NCBI RefSeq assembly: GCF_024868665.1
Contig: NC_079913.1
Location: 3,697,951 to 3,761,950 of the forward strand
DNA length: 64,000 nt
DNA from: Triplophysa rosa
Taxonomy: Eukaryota; Chordata; Actinopteri; Cypriniformes; Nemacheilidae
Direction of reading: 5' to 3'
Below, piece after piece: positions 37,829 to 50,349 of this stretch. The position numbers and the translations under genes are program-made. Numbering within the stretch: position 1 is the stretch's first letter; every line of letters begins with the position of its first letter. The notes below the pieces were generated by a model that saw nothing but the letters and a program-made list of their open reading frames with translations, was not told where the DNA came from and did no database searches.

Positions 37829-40800
37829 GGTTCAGAGTAACATCTTTTGATGTCAATATTTTGTTTAATATCGTAATGTTTCTCTATTTGAGCGCTGATT
37901 CATGGTACTACAGACTTTTATAATGTGAGGCCATTCATAGAACCTGTAATTACTGTAATCTAATCCATCTGTCATGTGCTTGCATTTAAAAATGTTGTGA
38001 AATCTTTTGAGGCTTTTTAGTCGGCAAACTCGACACGTCTTAATTCACATCTGTGACAACAGTGAACCATGAAATGAACCGGGAATAATGGCTTTGTCTA
38101 GAGAGAGCTGTCCAAGCCGTCTGTTGATCTGAAAGTGGCCACATTAGCAATCTGTGAGCTGTCTGTCGGTCTGTCAGTTAACCGTCTGTCAGTACCAGAC
38201 ACAGACGCTTATAAAAAACTATTACCATTAACATTAAACTTGCCAGCACTAATAATAATATTATTTCCAATCTGACTTATTGTACGTTTGTGTGTTTCAA
38301 ATGAAAACACTTTAATGCAAGATCATACGGACACGAGATGTGTTTGTGAAACAGCCGCTTGATGTGGAGTTTTATACTAAGCTGCTTTATACTGGGTGTG
38401 AGTCAGACTCAGATCTGCTCATAAAGCCGCGAGCTCAGATGTGTGTGGCTTTACCTCACAGGATTCATCCGCCGTGAGCTTTACACCCTGAGAGACGTCA
38501 CGTTAAAAAGATTTGAGCTAACACAGGCTGTGAATGATCATTAGCATATGGATGACGGCTACATTTAGTGACCCACTGACTGAATCTGTTTTCCGTATAG
38601 AGTTAATGTAGCATCAACCTGATCATCATTTTTATAGTTTGTGTATACTTCAGACCGTATCACACACAATATCTCAGATGTCACGTGTGTTGATTTCATG
38701 CAGAAGGTTCAACAGTGAGTCAAACACCATAAGTTTCAGGAAACCTGTCAAAAACAAGTGTTTGCATGTTTTATCACTTTTTCCCAAAAATACTTTATAA
38801 GTACTATTTTTATAGGAGTCACATTTTACATTTATTGGACAACATTTTTGTTTAATTAAAGCCCCTTTTTAAAGATGTCATTATTAATACAATGTAATGG
38901 AAGAAATTACATAAAAATACATTTAAAATAAAATGTAAAATGAAGTATAAAAAGTAAAAATTATGTTTTTTATTTTAGTTTTATTAAAGTTTTAATAGTA
39001 TTTTTAATTACCCTTCATTCTTAGATTTTTCGTTTTCATGTTAGTTTTTGTTTAATTTTTAAAGTTGTTTTGTGCTTTTTTTATTATTGTTATTATAATA
39101 TTTGTATTATTATTATTATTATAAACATTATAATTTTATGGTTATAATTATGGTTTAATTACATTTTTAATAGTTTTAGTTTAGTTTTTATTTATTTCCA
39201 GATAATTTATTGCCTTAATTTAAACGTATTTAATATTTTAGTTTATTGCTAAGGCTAAGTTTTTCAAGTATTTAGGCTTATATTTTGAGTTCAATTAACA
39301 GAAATGTTTGAACAGTTTTAGTTTTATTAAAGATAATAACCCTGCCGTTGGATATCTAGTGCTTCTCTGTGCATCATAAAATGACTTTCAGTGCTTTACA
39401 TTTTTTGGTCTTTTACTGACAAAAACATTTTTATCGATACATTCATTTTCTCTTACTGATTGACAGTTGATGGTCTTTTGTGCTGGTAATGTACAGTTCT
39501 CCTTCAGGTCCTTTAGTTTGAAAGAGGTTACGGCCTGCCTGAACCAACATCCATATCATCTTTGGACCCAGTGATAAAAACGATGATGTTTTAATTGTAT
39601 TGTAAGTGTTCTGTAGAGGTCAAAAATGAATTGATCCTTGGAGGTTATGTCAAGAGTCAAAGAAGGTCAAACATAATAGCATAAACCTTTGTCTTATGAA
39701 GATAACAGCAGTAATTTCTGTCAAACAGCAGCACAGTGAATAATCCCTCATCCATCACATTCCAAACACTCAGTGGAGACTATTGATTATAAATGAACAG
39801 CAGTGACAGTAGAAAGAGATTAAATGAACTGGAGACGTATAGAAGTGTTCATCAATTATGTTTCCTTTCACCTCAACACATGATGTTTCAAGGTCATTCG
39901 ATAAGAAGTTTTGAACAACGTCCTTCATCTTCAGTACGTTTGGGTCACATTGTAATCAGATTGGCGGGATGTTTGAGTTCTTATTAAGATGTTTGTCCTG
40001 TGTCCTGCTCAGCCTTCTGGGTAATGGCTTTAACTGGCTTTCTGATAGGCCGCATTCATTAGTTTTATCAGCCTTATCGCTTTATTATTCTCCTCCAGCC
40101 GGCGTCATGCTGCAGGACAGAGAGGTCATGCTGGAGAACCCGTGATCAATGATCACAACCATTCATGAAAACCTCAGATACGCCCGGATCACTTCTTAGC
40201 GCTTCTTCAAAAATGCAAAAAACGTAGGTGTGCAAATCTCATTTACCATATAAATGTGGCTGGATTTGGGTATTAGTAGCACCTATATTGTGTGATTTAA
40301 AAAAGATCATTCTGTACATTTCACATTTTCTTACTTAATTTTATAAGTTCATTTGATACAAACTGTCAGTTATATTAAAGCAAGCAGTTAACAAACATAG
40401 TTCACCAAATAAAAGACGTCTTGAAAAGATCAATTCTCAGTTCTTATTTTGTGGGTTTTGGAAATGTCAGGAGTAATTTGGGGATTGTAACAAAATGACC
40501 TTTAACTAAATTGGTGCACTGCAAACTGATACAGGAGGTCAGATCTGAGGTGTATTCTTGAGATCTCAGAAGATCAAATAAAGGTTTTCTTACAGAGAGG
40601 ATCAATTTGGTACGTTTGGTGTCTTGTGCGAGCATTTGAGGCTGAGCTAAAAGTGTTTGATACCCTGTGATGGTAAGCACACCCTGGTCAACATTATATC
40701 TGCCAGACTCTTTGTCTCTGAGTCTTCTGTGTGTCTCTCTCATGTCTGAGGTCACTTTATGTTTAATGTGGATTATTAAGAGTTCATCCAGTGGAAGCAA

Positions 40801-41175
40801 AGTGTTTGAATGTGGATTTCACAAATCAGATATTTCTTAGCATTACGGGCACAGTGCACATTTGCTCACCAGGTTTTAGAGCATCTAGATGTACCAATGT
40901 CTGTTGAAGAACAGAGTGAGAGAGGAGCAGACTAACACTGAAACTTTCATGAGTCTTCTTGAATACTTTAACTTCTTCTCTGTAGATGTGAGAGGTGAGA
41001 GAGAGAGAAAAAACAACAGCATTCACTTTCAGCAAGATTATACCCTTAACATTTGTGTTGGTCTTTTCCAGCAGAACTCTCGAGCAGACGTCTGGAAGGT
41101 GTTTACACACCACTGCTGACTTTACATCCATCACACACAGACTGCAAACATACCGACTCGTCCCATAGAAAGATG
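37829..41175. other. Intergenic sequence with AT-rich low-complexity block
   Basis: Sequence at about 38820-39320 is dominated by T and A, with (TTA)n-like runs. No coding exon is recognised. Confidence 0.4.
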
Positions 41176-41593
41176 TTATCGCTCAGATGTTGCTCTTTTA
41201 GAAATATGATGAAATTTGAGTTCTAGTTGTGTTTCATTTTCCTCCATGGCCTTCCTCGGCTTTTTTAGGGTCCTTGGAGTTTTAGAGGGTGTATCTCGGT
41301 CTCTTTTATCTGTCGAGCTCGAACTGGCACCCTGTTGACGGGTCAGTGTCTCCTTTCTTTTCCAGTCCTTGAATATTGCCATGTCATGCTGTAATCTTGC
41401 AATTAAGTTGCAGCATTTCCGACAGACTCGAAATGAACGAAGAGCTGCTGCGTTTAACAGAACTAAACTTTGACGGTTGGCTGCAAATATTTTCTTGTTT
41501 GTCTCTACTGTCAAATATTAGTTTAGATGCACTAATTGTACCGTGCATGCGTAGATTTACTTCACATAATCTGCAAAAGTCGTTCACAGCCAT
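41176..41593 (-). pseudogene. Frameshifted ZAD-like zinc-finger gene fragment
   Basis: On the minus strand an ATG at 41593 opens MAVNDFCRLCEVNLRMHGTI, a Cys-x2-Cys start typical of ZAD-like zinc-binding domains. That frame closes at 41384. A second frame, open from 41514 to 41176, holds the matching second half (RVCRKCCNLIARLQHDMAIF) and then a Lys/Arg-rich tail (TPSKTPRTLKKPRK). The two halves belong together, so a frameshift lies between roughly 41515 and 41460. No continuing exon is seen. From memory, multicopy fish genes of this kind exist, often spread like mobile elements. I read this as a decayed copy or an isolated first exon with an error; a splice event joining the halves is less likely because no intron fits. 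Confidence 0.55.
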
Positions 41594-41784
41594 CTTCACT
41601 CCGGTATTTCGCTCGATGGTTTTGTTTTCGCCGCATACCTGTGTTTACAGCGGAAGTTTGAGGCGGCTGAGCCGGCGCATAACATACGTCATGACCAAAC
41701 GTTATGTGATTGGCTTACGGGTACACGAGAAGGTAAACGCTTGTTGAAGTAGCAGAGTTTGGTATTACCAGGCTAGTTTCATTT

Positions 41785-41985
41785 AAGTCTCAGATAGTAG
41801 TAGAAATAAAAGAGAATCAAATGTGAGTGTAATAGTTGAAACACGTGAAGAAGAGTATGGAGGTGTAAATGAATGTAGATTGTAGAGGAGAAATCATCTG
41901 GATGTGAGTAAATTTGATGAGAAATGTTTGAGTTCATACTGAGATCTTTAATAATATTGACATTCTCAGCATGTGACTTTTGGCC
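41785..41985 (-). repeat. Dispersed repeat, copy on minus strand
   Basis: Shares 'gatgagaaatgtttgagttc', 'gtagattgtagagg' and 'gagatcttcaataatattga'-type blocks with the copies near 12119-12345, 42945-43080 and 50350-50670, and in reverse complement with 17950-18260 and 49130-49440. Class unknown. Confidence 0.6.
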
Positions 41986-42692
41986 ACTGCTGTATATTGT
42001 GGATGAAATTATATTTGTGGTGGTGTTGTTTTGAGTGTGCATCTGTGCGTGACATCTGTTTTCTTAATTGTATTGTCTTGCTGTGATGTTCTAGAGGTCA
42101 TCACAGTTTGTGATGGAAACATCTGATATTTGACAGATGTGTCTCTGTTCCAGCCGCAGGGAATGAATCTGTTTGATCAAATGAAATAGCTCGCAATGAT
42201 TCAGTCCATTGTGTTGCCTTTTAACCTGTCGACCCATAAACTGTTGTTTGAGATTATGAGTGAGTTTTCACACAAACCCACAGACACTCTCCAGCGCTAT
42301 GACAGGTGAATGTGTGATATGAAATGTGACAGGATGTGATGTCATTGTCAAATGATGGATGGGTCGTCTTGGCGTGCGACTCGTCCCGATCGTTGAGGTG
42401 AGACACACGGGTGCGTCAATCATCGAAACGCTCTTGCTGAAGAATTGCGTGTCTGTTCGTGTTCAGACACACGTGCACGCATTTATCAAGACTGAAGGGT
42501 TTTTGATGAGGGTGCATCACTCATGACCTCACCGATCAATCTCACAAGATCTCAAGACATCGTACTGTGCGATCAGACACGTGTTAAAGCTTCAAAAAAA
42601 GATCCATTACAACTGATTTTCAGTCCAGACCCAGAGGAGAATGTGACTGCTCAGAGGTAACTCAGTTGTGTTTCATTTAACTTTCAATTTAT

Positions 42693-42888
42693 GGCTGGAA
42701 TACACTACAAGACTTTTAAAATCTGAACAGATTTTTTTTAACTAGACATCACTTGCAGACTTTTTGAAAGTTTCGGATAGAATCACACTAACTGATCAAA
42801 TCTGCAGACTGGCACAGACTTTCTGCAACAAGTCCAGACTGAAAATCTTGGCAAAATCTCAGCAAAAGTCTTGTAGTGTATTTTAGCC
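42693..42888. mobile_element. MITE-like element with 25-bp inverted repeats
   Basis: The ends 42693-42717 and 42864-42888 are inverted copies with 2 mismatches in 25 bp (core AATACACTACAAGACTTTT). The interior is 146 bp without coding capacity. No clear target duplication. Confidence 0.65.
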
Positions 42889-42944
42889 CTTAGTCTTAGA
42901 TGTTCCTCCTAAAATTGTTAAGGAGAAATTAAAGCAAAAACGAG

Positions 42945-43080
42945 ACTGTTATGAAGAGTATGGAGGTGTCAAATGAACGTAGATTGTGGAGGTAAAATAA
43001 TCTGGATTTGGGTAAATTTGGAGAAATTAAAGAGTTCATATTGAGATCTTCAATAGTATCGACTTTCTCAGTATGTGTAC
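42945..43080 (-). repeat. Dispersed repeat, partial copy on minus strand
   Basis: Same family as 41785-41985. It has 'gtagattgtggaggtaaaat', 'atctggatttgggtaaattt' and 'gagatcttcaatagtatcga' in the same order. Confidence 0.6.
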
Positions 43081-43595
43081 GTCTTGCTTGCGCTAAATGA
43101 AGTCGTAATTCACCGCTCGTCTTCCTTGTGAAAGTTCACCTGATCTTCTCCCAGCTCCTCCATTGATGCCGGGCATCATTTCCATCTTTGCCATACGGAG
43201 GAGCCGTGCCTGAGGAGGAGGCCATCTGCCCGGCCTTATCTCTCTCTTTCATTAGCACCTTCTTTTTATAGACCAGAAAATCGGGGGCGGATGAGTCGAA
43301 TGCTCTCAAACCTCTGTTTTTCTGTGCAAACACAGACCCGTCGACGCACCGTTCCACGTTTAATGTGTCTCTCCATACTGCTGTACTGTGTTAACCGCTT
43401 CTGTAAGGACTCAGCAAAGAAGATTTGACTAATGCCCGCAAGGATGATACAAGTCTGAGGCACCTGTGATGGAAATTGACTATTAAACACACTAAATGGT
43501 GTTCATTTGAAAATGTAAAAATGCAGAAAGGTTTGTGTGAAGGTTTGGTTTAGGTACGTGTGCATGTGCATGTGTGTGTGTGTGTGTGGGTGGGA

Positions 43596-43843
43596 AGGGT
43601 AAACCCTACGGTATGGGGACAAAATGTCAAACAAAATCCTTGTTCTTGTGGGGACATTTTTTTGTCCCCATGAGGAAACAAGCTTATAAATCATACAGAA
43701 TTCACTTTTTTGAAGTGTTTTTGTGATTGTTAGGTTTAGGGGGTGGGTTAGGGGTAGGGAATATGATATACAGTTTGTACAGTATGAAAACCATTGCGTC
43801 TATGGAATGTCCCCATAAAACATGTGTGTGTGTGCGTGCGTGC

Positions 43844-43901
<58 letters not shown>
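43596..43901. repeat. Fish repeat ending in a (TG)n microsatellite
   Basis: Sequence with 'ggggacaaaatgtcaaacaa', 'ttagggggtgggttaggggt' and 'tggaatgtccccataaaaca' runs straight into a (TG)n tract with TGCG interruptions at 43823-43901. Similar repeat-plus-microsatellite units are common in cyprinid DNA. No coding function; the reading frames through it are repeat artefacts. Confidence 0.55.
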
Positions 43902-43902
<1 letters not shown>

Positions 43903-45828
43903 AGTCTTCATTAGTGTGATGGGGATAGCCCGGGCACCTGTCAGATAACATACCTCTCCACGTCTCAGCCGGGAGTAAAGAGAGAAACCTCATTTGGTTT
44001 CATGTAGCGTTCAAGCTGAACATTTGTTTGTTTGGTTTCAGAGCACGTAGAGCTGTAACAAACCCTCCCCAAGCATGTGAGATAAGACTTTCTCTATAAA
44101 CACACACACACAAACACATTTAACCCTGCATATCACGGATCTTAGAAATGAGTTATCTCAGCACACGTTAACCTTCATTTCTGCATGACCGTCACAAGGT
44201 TAAAAGACTTGAAATATTTCAACTCTTCAAAAGAGGTTTAGAGTGTTTGAATTCATATGATTTCAAGGAATCACAGAATGTGTGACAGAAATCACATTGA
44301 GGACCATTTCTGGCTGTACTGGAGATAGATGTTTCTGAGATTGAAGTGAGATATGATGATGTTTAGAGAGAAAATTTCTAAGCAGATGGTGGAAGCAGTG
44401 AGAAATAAACACACTCTTTTATGCACAGACACACACACAATCCTTTCTGTATTTTTTTTTTCAAATAAGCATCAGTTCATATGTTTGATAACCAGTTTAC
44501 ATCGTAGGGTCTGTGTGTGGTCTGGTTGACCTGTTTTCCAAACCATCAGTCTTACAGACAGCTTGAGAAAGTATTTCTGTTCAGTCAGAGATGACTGACC
44601 GTCAGTCTGACATGTTTTTTTTTTAATATTTGGTCATTTCATTTAGTCACCTGCAAAATGTGGTCTTTGTTTGCAGGTTTCAGGGATTGTAAATCTTTAA
44701 ATTATTATTATGGCAAATACTTCCACACACTTTCAGAGCTCCGTGTCAAACTTTTGTAGATCAGACAGAGATCTCACTTATGTTTAATGTATGTTTCAGA
44801 TTTGTCTCATGTTTTCTTTGAGCTTAAAAGTTGTGATTTCAATCAGACTTTCCATTATGCAAAGAAAGGATAAATTCCTATATATTAACAGTCAGTATAT
44901 TTAATAATGTAATATATATGAATATTTTAAAGTATATAGAATAATACATTGTTAAAGGGATAGTTCACCCAAAAATGAAAATTCTGTTGTCATTTACTCA
45001 CCTTCCAGTTGTTCCAAATCTGTATAAATGTCTTTGTTCTGATGAAGACAGAGAGATATATTTGGAAGAATGCTTGTAACCAAACAGTTCTTGGACCCTA
45101 TTGACAATACTAGGAAAAATTACTTTCTTATTTTTTTGTTCTCTTCTGGAGAAAATATTCAGACCGCATGAATTTGCAATCATTTCATATCAATGGGCCT
45201 TAAAAATGTTTCTGTGAATCTGTGAGTTTTGGCTTTAGTCTTTTCAACGCAGCCAATGGAATGAAACATAAAAAATTATTATCTTCTCTCAAGGTTTCAC
45301 ATATGGAATCATATTGGTAGGGAAAATAACATTTGAATTTTCATTTTGCTACAGTTTTGCTTGACTATCTTAAACATATATAATCAATCCGGGGAATGCA
45401 TTTTCATTTTAATTTTGCAACTTAAAGAGCGTTAAAATTATCCATTTAAATAACATATTAAAACTAGTGTAGGAACTGACAAATGTAATTGATATAATTG
45501 AATTTTCATTTTGCACTTAATGTTGCACATATGTTATTTAAAATGTATATTTAAATACACAATTGCATTGTCATATTACATACTGCATTGCCATTTTGCG
45601 TATTGCATTTCAAATTGAAATATGCTTCCATGTTCACATTATTATGTGTTGTACATACAGTAGTAAAATTGCCTGGTTACTATTTGAGATTTCTGACTCT
45701 TTTTCTCAGAATAAAATAACCTGAGACGCAGGAGACATTTTCCTTGAAAATCTCATTGCGGTTTAGGAGAAATAATTGAGATATTAAAAAGTTCTCATCT
45801 GTGATTTTTTTCGGGGTAAACGCAAATA
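43902..45828. other. Intergenic sequence with repeat fragments
   Basis: Holds a truncated TTAA/AGGGATAG-family copy starting TTAAAGGGATAGTTCACCCA at 44953 and a fragment of the dispersed repeat at about 45690-45810 (minus orientation). No gene is seen. Confidence 0.5.
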
Positions 45829-46015
45829 TACCGCCACGGAAAAAATGAAGAGACCATTCCAAGTTTTCCTTTCAAATGAGCATTTCTAGATGCTCTGTTA
45901 CAGAATGAAACAAAAATGATCATTTTCCCAAACACATACAGTACCTGTAAATAGTACATTTTAAAATCAGAAAAATGGTCTCTGAAATGGTCTCTTAATT
46001 ATTTTCGCGACTGTA
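45829..46015. mobile_element. Mariner-like miniature element (187 bp)
   Basis: The inverted ends are about 28 bp: TACCGCCACGGAAAAAATGA on the left, and TACAGTCGCGAAAATAATTA reading in from the right, both followed by AGAGACCA. TA lies at both boundaries, as in Tc1/mariner insertions. The centre has no transposase. A related, more diverged sequence lies at about 51318-51660. Confidence 0.65.
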
Positions 46016-46382
46016 TCTGGTTGCTCATGCTAAATATATTTTACCTTTAAAAAGATCAAAAGACCAATCATAATATGTAGATGATAAAACTGTCAGGACT
46101 GGATCATATGAGCATCATCTCCTGCCGTTTGTCTCCTTCACGTCTGACCTGCACCTCATCTGTATTCACCTGTGTGTTGTCTTCATGTACATATATATTC
46201 AGTTTGAGACGGTGAGGACGACCTCCACCTGCAGACTCTCTTGAGTCTCATAAATACACCTCAGCTGGACATCTCACAGCAATCCCATAATGCCACTGGT
46301 TGGAACACTGGTCAGATTTAGCAATGCAGGTTGACCGCTCTTTGTTCTCATCTCTTTATATATAGGTTTAACTTGACATGAC

Positions 46383-46479
46383 GTGAACTGTCCCTTTAAG
46401 ACAGGGGTGCCTTAACTCGGCCCTGGAGGGCCACTGTCCTGCAGAGTTTAGGCACCCCTGTCTTAAAGGGACAGTTCAC
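46383..46479. repeat. Perfect 29-bp inverted repeat (foldback)
   Basis: The arms 46383-46411 and 46451-46479 are exact inverted copies, with a 39-nt loop rich in CTGGAGGGCC-type sequence. The right arm is also the start of a TTAA/AGGGATAG-family element (46455-46755). The structure looks like one repeat inserted into, or duplicated around, another. Confidence 0.7.
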
Positions 46480-46755
46480 TCCAAAAAAATGTCATCATTT
46501 ATTCACAGTCATGTCATGTCAAACCTATATGAGTTTCTTTCTTTTACAGAACACAAAAGAAGATATTTTCAAGAACGCTGATAATCCTGCAATATTGAAC
46601 CCCATTGATATCTATTATATGAACACAAAACAACTGAGACATTTCTCAAAATATCTTCTGTTGTGTTCCTCTGAAGAAAGAAAGACAGGTAAGTTTTAAA
46701 AGTGAATAAATAATAACAGCATGTTTATTTTTGGATGAACTATTCCTTTGATATA
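46455..46755. mobile_element. TTAA/AGGGATAG-family element, second full copy
   Basis: Starts 'cttaaagggacagttcactc' and ends 'tttttggatgaactattcct'. Internal 'acacaaaagaagatattttc' and 'aaaatatcttctgttgtgtt' occur in the family order seen at 37565-37828. Confidence 0.6.
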
Positions 46756-47981
46756 TTCATATCTTTTATTAGGACAAAACCAGAAAAGATTCAAATGAAT
46801 CATAGTTGCTCTTCTGACATGAGCTGTAAGCAAAACAGATGATAATAGTTTTGTCATTTCTTCTCACTCATTGCTCGCTGTATCGTCATTATTCCTCGGT
46901 CTCAGGAGTCTCTGAATTCTCAGATCTATAAAGTAAATGAAGCGATTCGGCCGTGCCTGACAAAGCTCACATCACTGATGTCTGGTCCTGGATCAGCTGT
47001 TAAAGGACATCGTCGCTCTTCTGCGGGATAGAGGTCAAACACTGACATTGAATGCTTCACAGAGTTTATGAGACTATAATGTTAGAAAAAAGACACAGTT
47101 GTTCTTCATCATCAACTCTCGTGTCTAGATTCACACATTAGAATTTAACTTTAATGTTACGTTTTTTATTAATTTGTTAGATGTTAGATGTAGGCAATTA
47201 TACGTTTAATAGGTATTTCTGTAGCTGAGTTATTCTTTTTTTCTCAATCAATCAGACTCATTGTGTTTAGATGATAAAGCTGATTTACATGTGAAAGCCT
47301 GAAGCTCGTAGCAACAATATCATGCGAGTTTGTCAGAACGAGATTTACACGTCGCATTGAACATATTGAAGTTTTATATGGAGTCTCTTCATGCCAGCGG
47401 CGGTATCACAGCTCATTGTGTTCTCTGTAGGAGTTGTGCATTAACTGGTGCACATGCTGTATTATTTTCAGTGTGTGGAATGCAAGTGAAAGCACAGGTG
47501 TCAGGTGTGCTGGTGTAAATATTTATTTCACAGGGTAAAGGTCAGCGTGAGACAGGAAAATAAACAACATTTATACCTGAAAATGTATTCATGCCGTTCA
47601 GCATATCTTCATGGATTAACCATGAGTTTGGTGTTTGAATCGATGAAACATGTGAAACAGCAGGACATTCATTCTGTTTCTTTTGACTGATGGAGGATTT
47701 GTTGTCATACTGTACATGCTGTTAGTCAACATTCTGTGCTGTAAAGATATGAAATAAATCACGTGTGTCTCGACAGGCAGGTCAGGCAGACGATCTGACC
47801 TTCAATAGATTCAGTGCTCCTGACTTGTTTTTTATTTTCTATTAGACAACAGTCCAGAAGTTTAGGGTCACTTACTCACTTTCTCAATGTTGTGACTAAA
47901 GAAAACCCAAAATTATGTTATATCTTATTTTGTTCTGTGTAGTCAGTGATTGTGTAGAATGTGTGTGTGCGTGTGTGTGTG

Positions 47982-48028
<47 letters not shown>

Positions 48029-49129
48029 ATGTGTCTCGTATCACATGTGAAACTTTAGGAGTGCATCATTTCACGGCCGATTATGCCAGTTGGTTGCCAT
48101 AGTGACGCAGTCATCCAAAGCTAAAAACGGCTCCATGTGTGTTACTTTCCATAATTTGTCACTTTGGATTTTCCACTTCTTGCTCTGAGACGCAGCGCTG
48201 TGCATTATTGAAGACGTTTTAAGACATTTTTAATGTTTGATACCTCAGTGTCAGGCGAGGTGTGTTACTGTGAGCTCATGACTGCAGGAGGATGCTGAGA
48301 TCTCAAATACACTTATTTTCATTCTGAGCCAATACATCAACAAGGTGTAGTTTCTTCATCTACAGTATTTGGTATGATATATTGAAGAGGTTATTGGATA
48401 TAATCTGTGTTGTTGAATTACTATTCTCCCAGTGTGTGTTTAGATAGGAAACATATTTGCAAACATCGCACAGCACCATGAAGCGTATCACTGAACTCAA
48501 CGCACCCGGAAATCCCCATGAAACAGCCTAGATTATTATTAAAACATGAACATTATATGACACTGTTAGATCAGGAATGCATGTTCGTTTATATAGCAAG
48601 AAATGTTATGAAATTTGCATTACAGAGATTCCATGTTTTACGTTTATCGTGTTTCGCTCGACTAGATCAGAGAGAATTAATGTGGCATTTCAGCTCACAA
48701 GCGTTTCACTAATGAACCAATTAATGTTTAACACACCAGCCGCACAGATTACCAGCAATTTATCCGAAAAATGAACGAATCACTCCAACCGTGAACACGT
48801 CAAGAAATGAAAAGAGGGCCGTAATATAGTGAGTTGGTGTCTGCGGATGTGAGAAATCTGCTCGGACCTTGTAAACCAGAGATAATCTCCTGCTTTCTCT
48901 CTCTTTTTGTTCCTGAGATCAAAAGGAACTTTAAACTCTTTAGGAGGATGAAAGTATTATAGAAGTGCTACAGAAGTCAAAAGTTGGTTCACTCCGAGGC
49001 TCACATGGCTTTTGTGTTATTCAGGGTCTTTACACAGAGTTTAATTTAATATCGATTCACGTTTACAAATGAATCCAGATGAACCGTCATTCATGAACTG
49101 TGCTGATAATACCGGATTAAACCCTATGC
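46756..49129. other. Intergenic sequence with a (GT)n tract
   Basis: A (GT)n microsatellite with GC interruptions lies at 47961-48026. No coding exon or RNA gene is recognised. Confidence 0.4.
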
Positions 49130-49440
49130 ATTAAATAGAGAGCAAATGAAAAACTTTTGCTTAAATCTCATGTGTGTCTCAGATGTTTCTCATGAGAAAA
49201 AGAGTCAGAAATCTGGTGTCTGTCTGTCATTAGAGTTTCAGAAGAGATGTCAACAATGTGTCAAACTGAGCAAATCAAAATCAAAAAGTCTGCAATCAAA
49301 ATTCCATTTTATTGAACATCTCAATATGAACTCAAACATTTCTCATCAAATCCAGATCATTTGACCTCTACAATCTACAACCATTTGTATCTGTTTTATT
49401 TCTCCTAAACATTTGCAGGTGAAACATCTCATACTTGATA
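49130..49440 (+). repeat. Dispersed repeat, near-complete copy on plus strand
   Basis: Contains 'ttagagtttcagaagagatg', 'tcaacaatgtgtcaaactga', 'tttgacctctacaatctaca' and 'gttttatttctcctaaacat' in the order seen at 17950-18260. Confidence 0.65.
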
Positions 49441-50349
49441 CTGGAATGAAACACTTTCAGAAGTCCATCGAATCTCCTGAGCAATGAAAGAGCAACATCT
49501 GAGCAATAATGAGAAGGTCTTAATGAAAATGTGTGTTCAATGACAACATCAACCTGTGAAATCCAGTGAACAGCTTTTGGGTTCCGCTTCCTCCAGAACC
49601 TCATTCAGAACTATTTCAAGGTACCAAATCACAGGTCCTTCATCTGTTGCCATAGGAACCATATACAGTATCTTCTTCAATGTATCCATTTGTGAGCGCT
49701 TATACACACACTCATCATGTGCGAAATCATACAGTATGTGCTCAATACTTCAAACAAGCTCATGAGTGTTTCAGCTTGAATTATGCGTCTTTTCTCCGGC
49801 GGAGTGTTGTGTGTGTTGAAGGAAAATGACGGTCTGTAAGCTAAAGCAGCCTGAAATAAAACGGCCCTCAGCAGCTAAAAGAACAAAAGGCACTTCCGAG
49901 ATTTTAATTTGGGATAAAAGCACATTACACAGAGCGGGAGCCCACGGGCAGAGTCGGACCTCTGATGAGTTTCTCATCATGAGACCCCAGAAATGAGTTT
50001 CTCTCAGGCGGAAATCCATCATGCGTCTGCTCGCGCTTGATAAGCCATCGGAGGAAAACCCCCTCGCTCACCCGCCAGGGCTAAAAATAGCAGGCTATTA
50101 AAAGAACGGGAGGCGGAAGAGAGACGAATAAAACCCGGCGGGAGGAAAATAACACAGAAGCTTCCAGTGACAGACACAGCACTGATGATGTTTTTAGAGT
50201 TTACTTTCTCTCCGCTAATGTGATTAAAAGTCTCTTCAGTCTCTACTGACTCTTGACTAACTTTCACTGATGTTTCATCCAAAACAAACCTCTGGTGCTC
50301 AGATGATGCTTTTTTACAGCTCAGGAGATTTGATGGAGTTCTCCGTTAG
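49441..50349. other. Intergenic sequence, nothing recognised
   Basis: No exon, RNA gene or clear repeat boundary seen. Confidence 0.4.

Noticed and set aside
41376..41747. 123-codon plus-strand frame
   Set aside because: It lies opposite the ZAD-like fragment, which has recognisable Cys pairs on the minus strand; the plus frame has no recognisable features.
43702..43948. Frames reading poly Thr-His or Val-Cys
   Set aside because: They are translations of the (TG)n microsatellite at 43823-43901.
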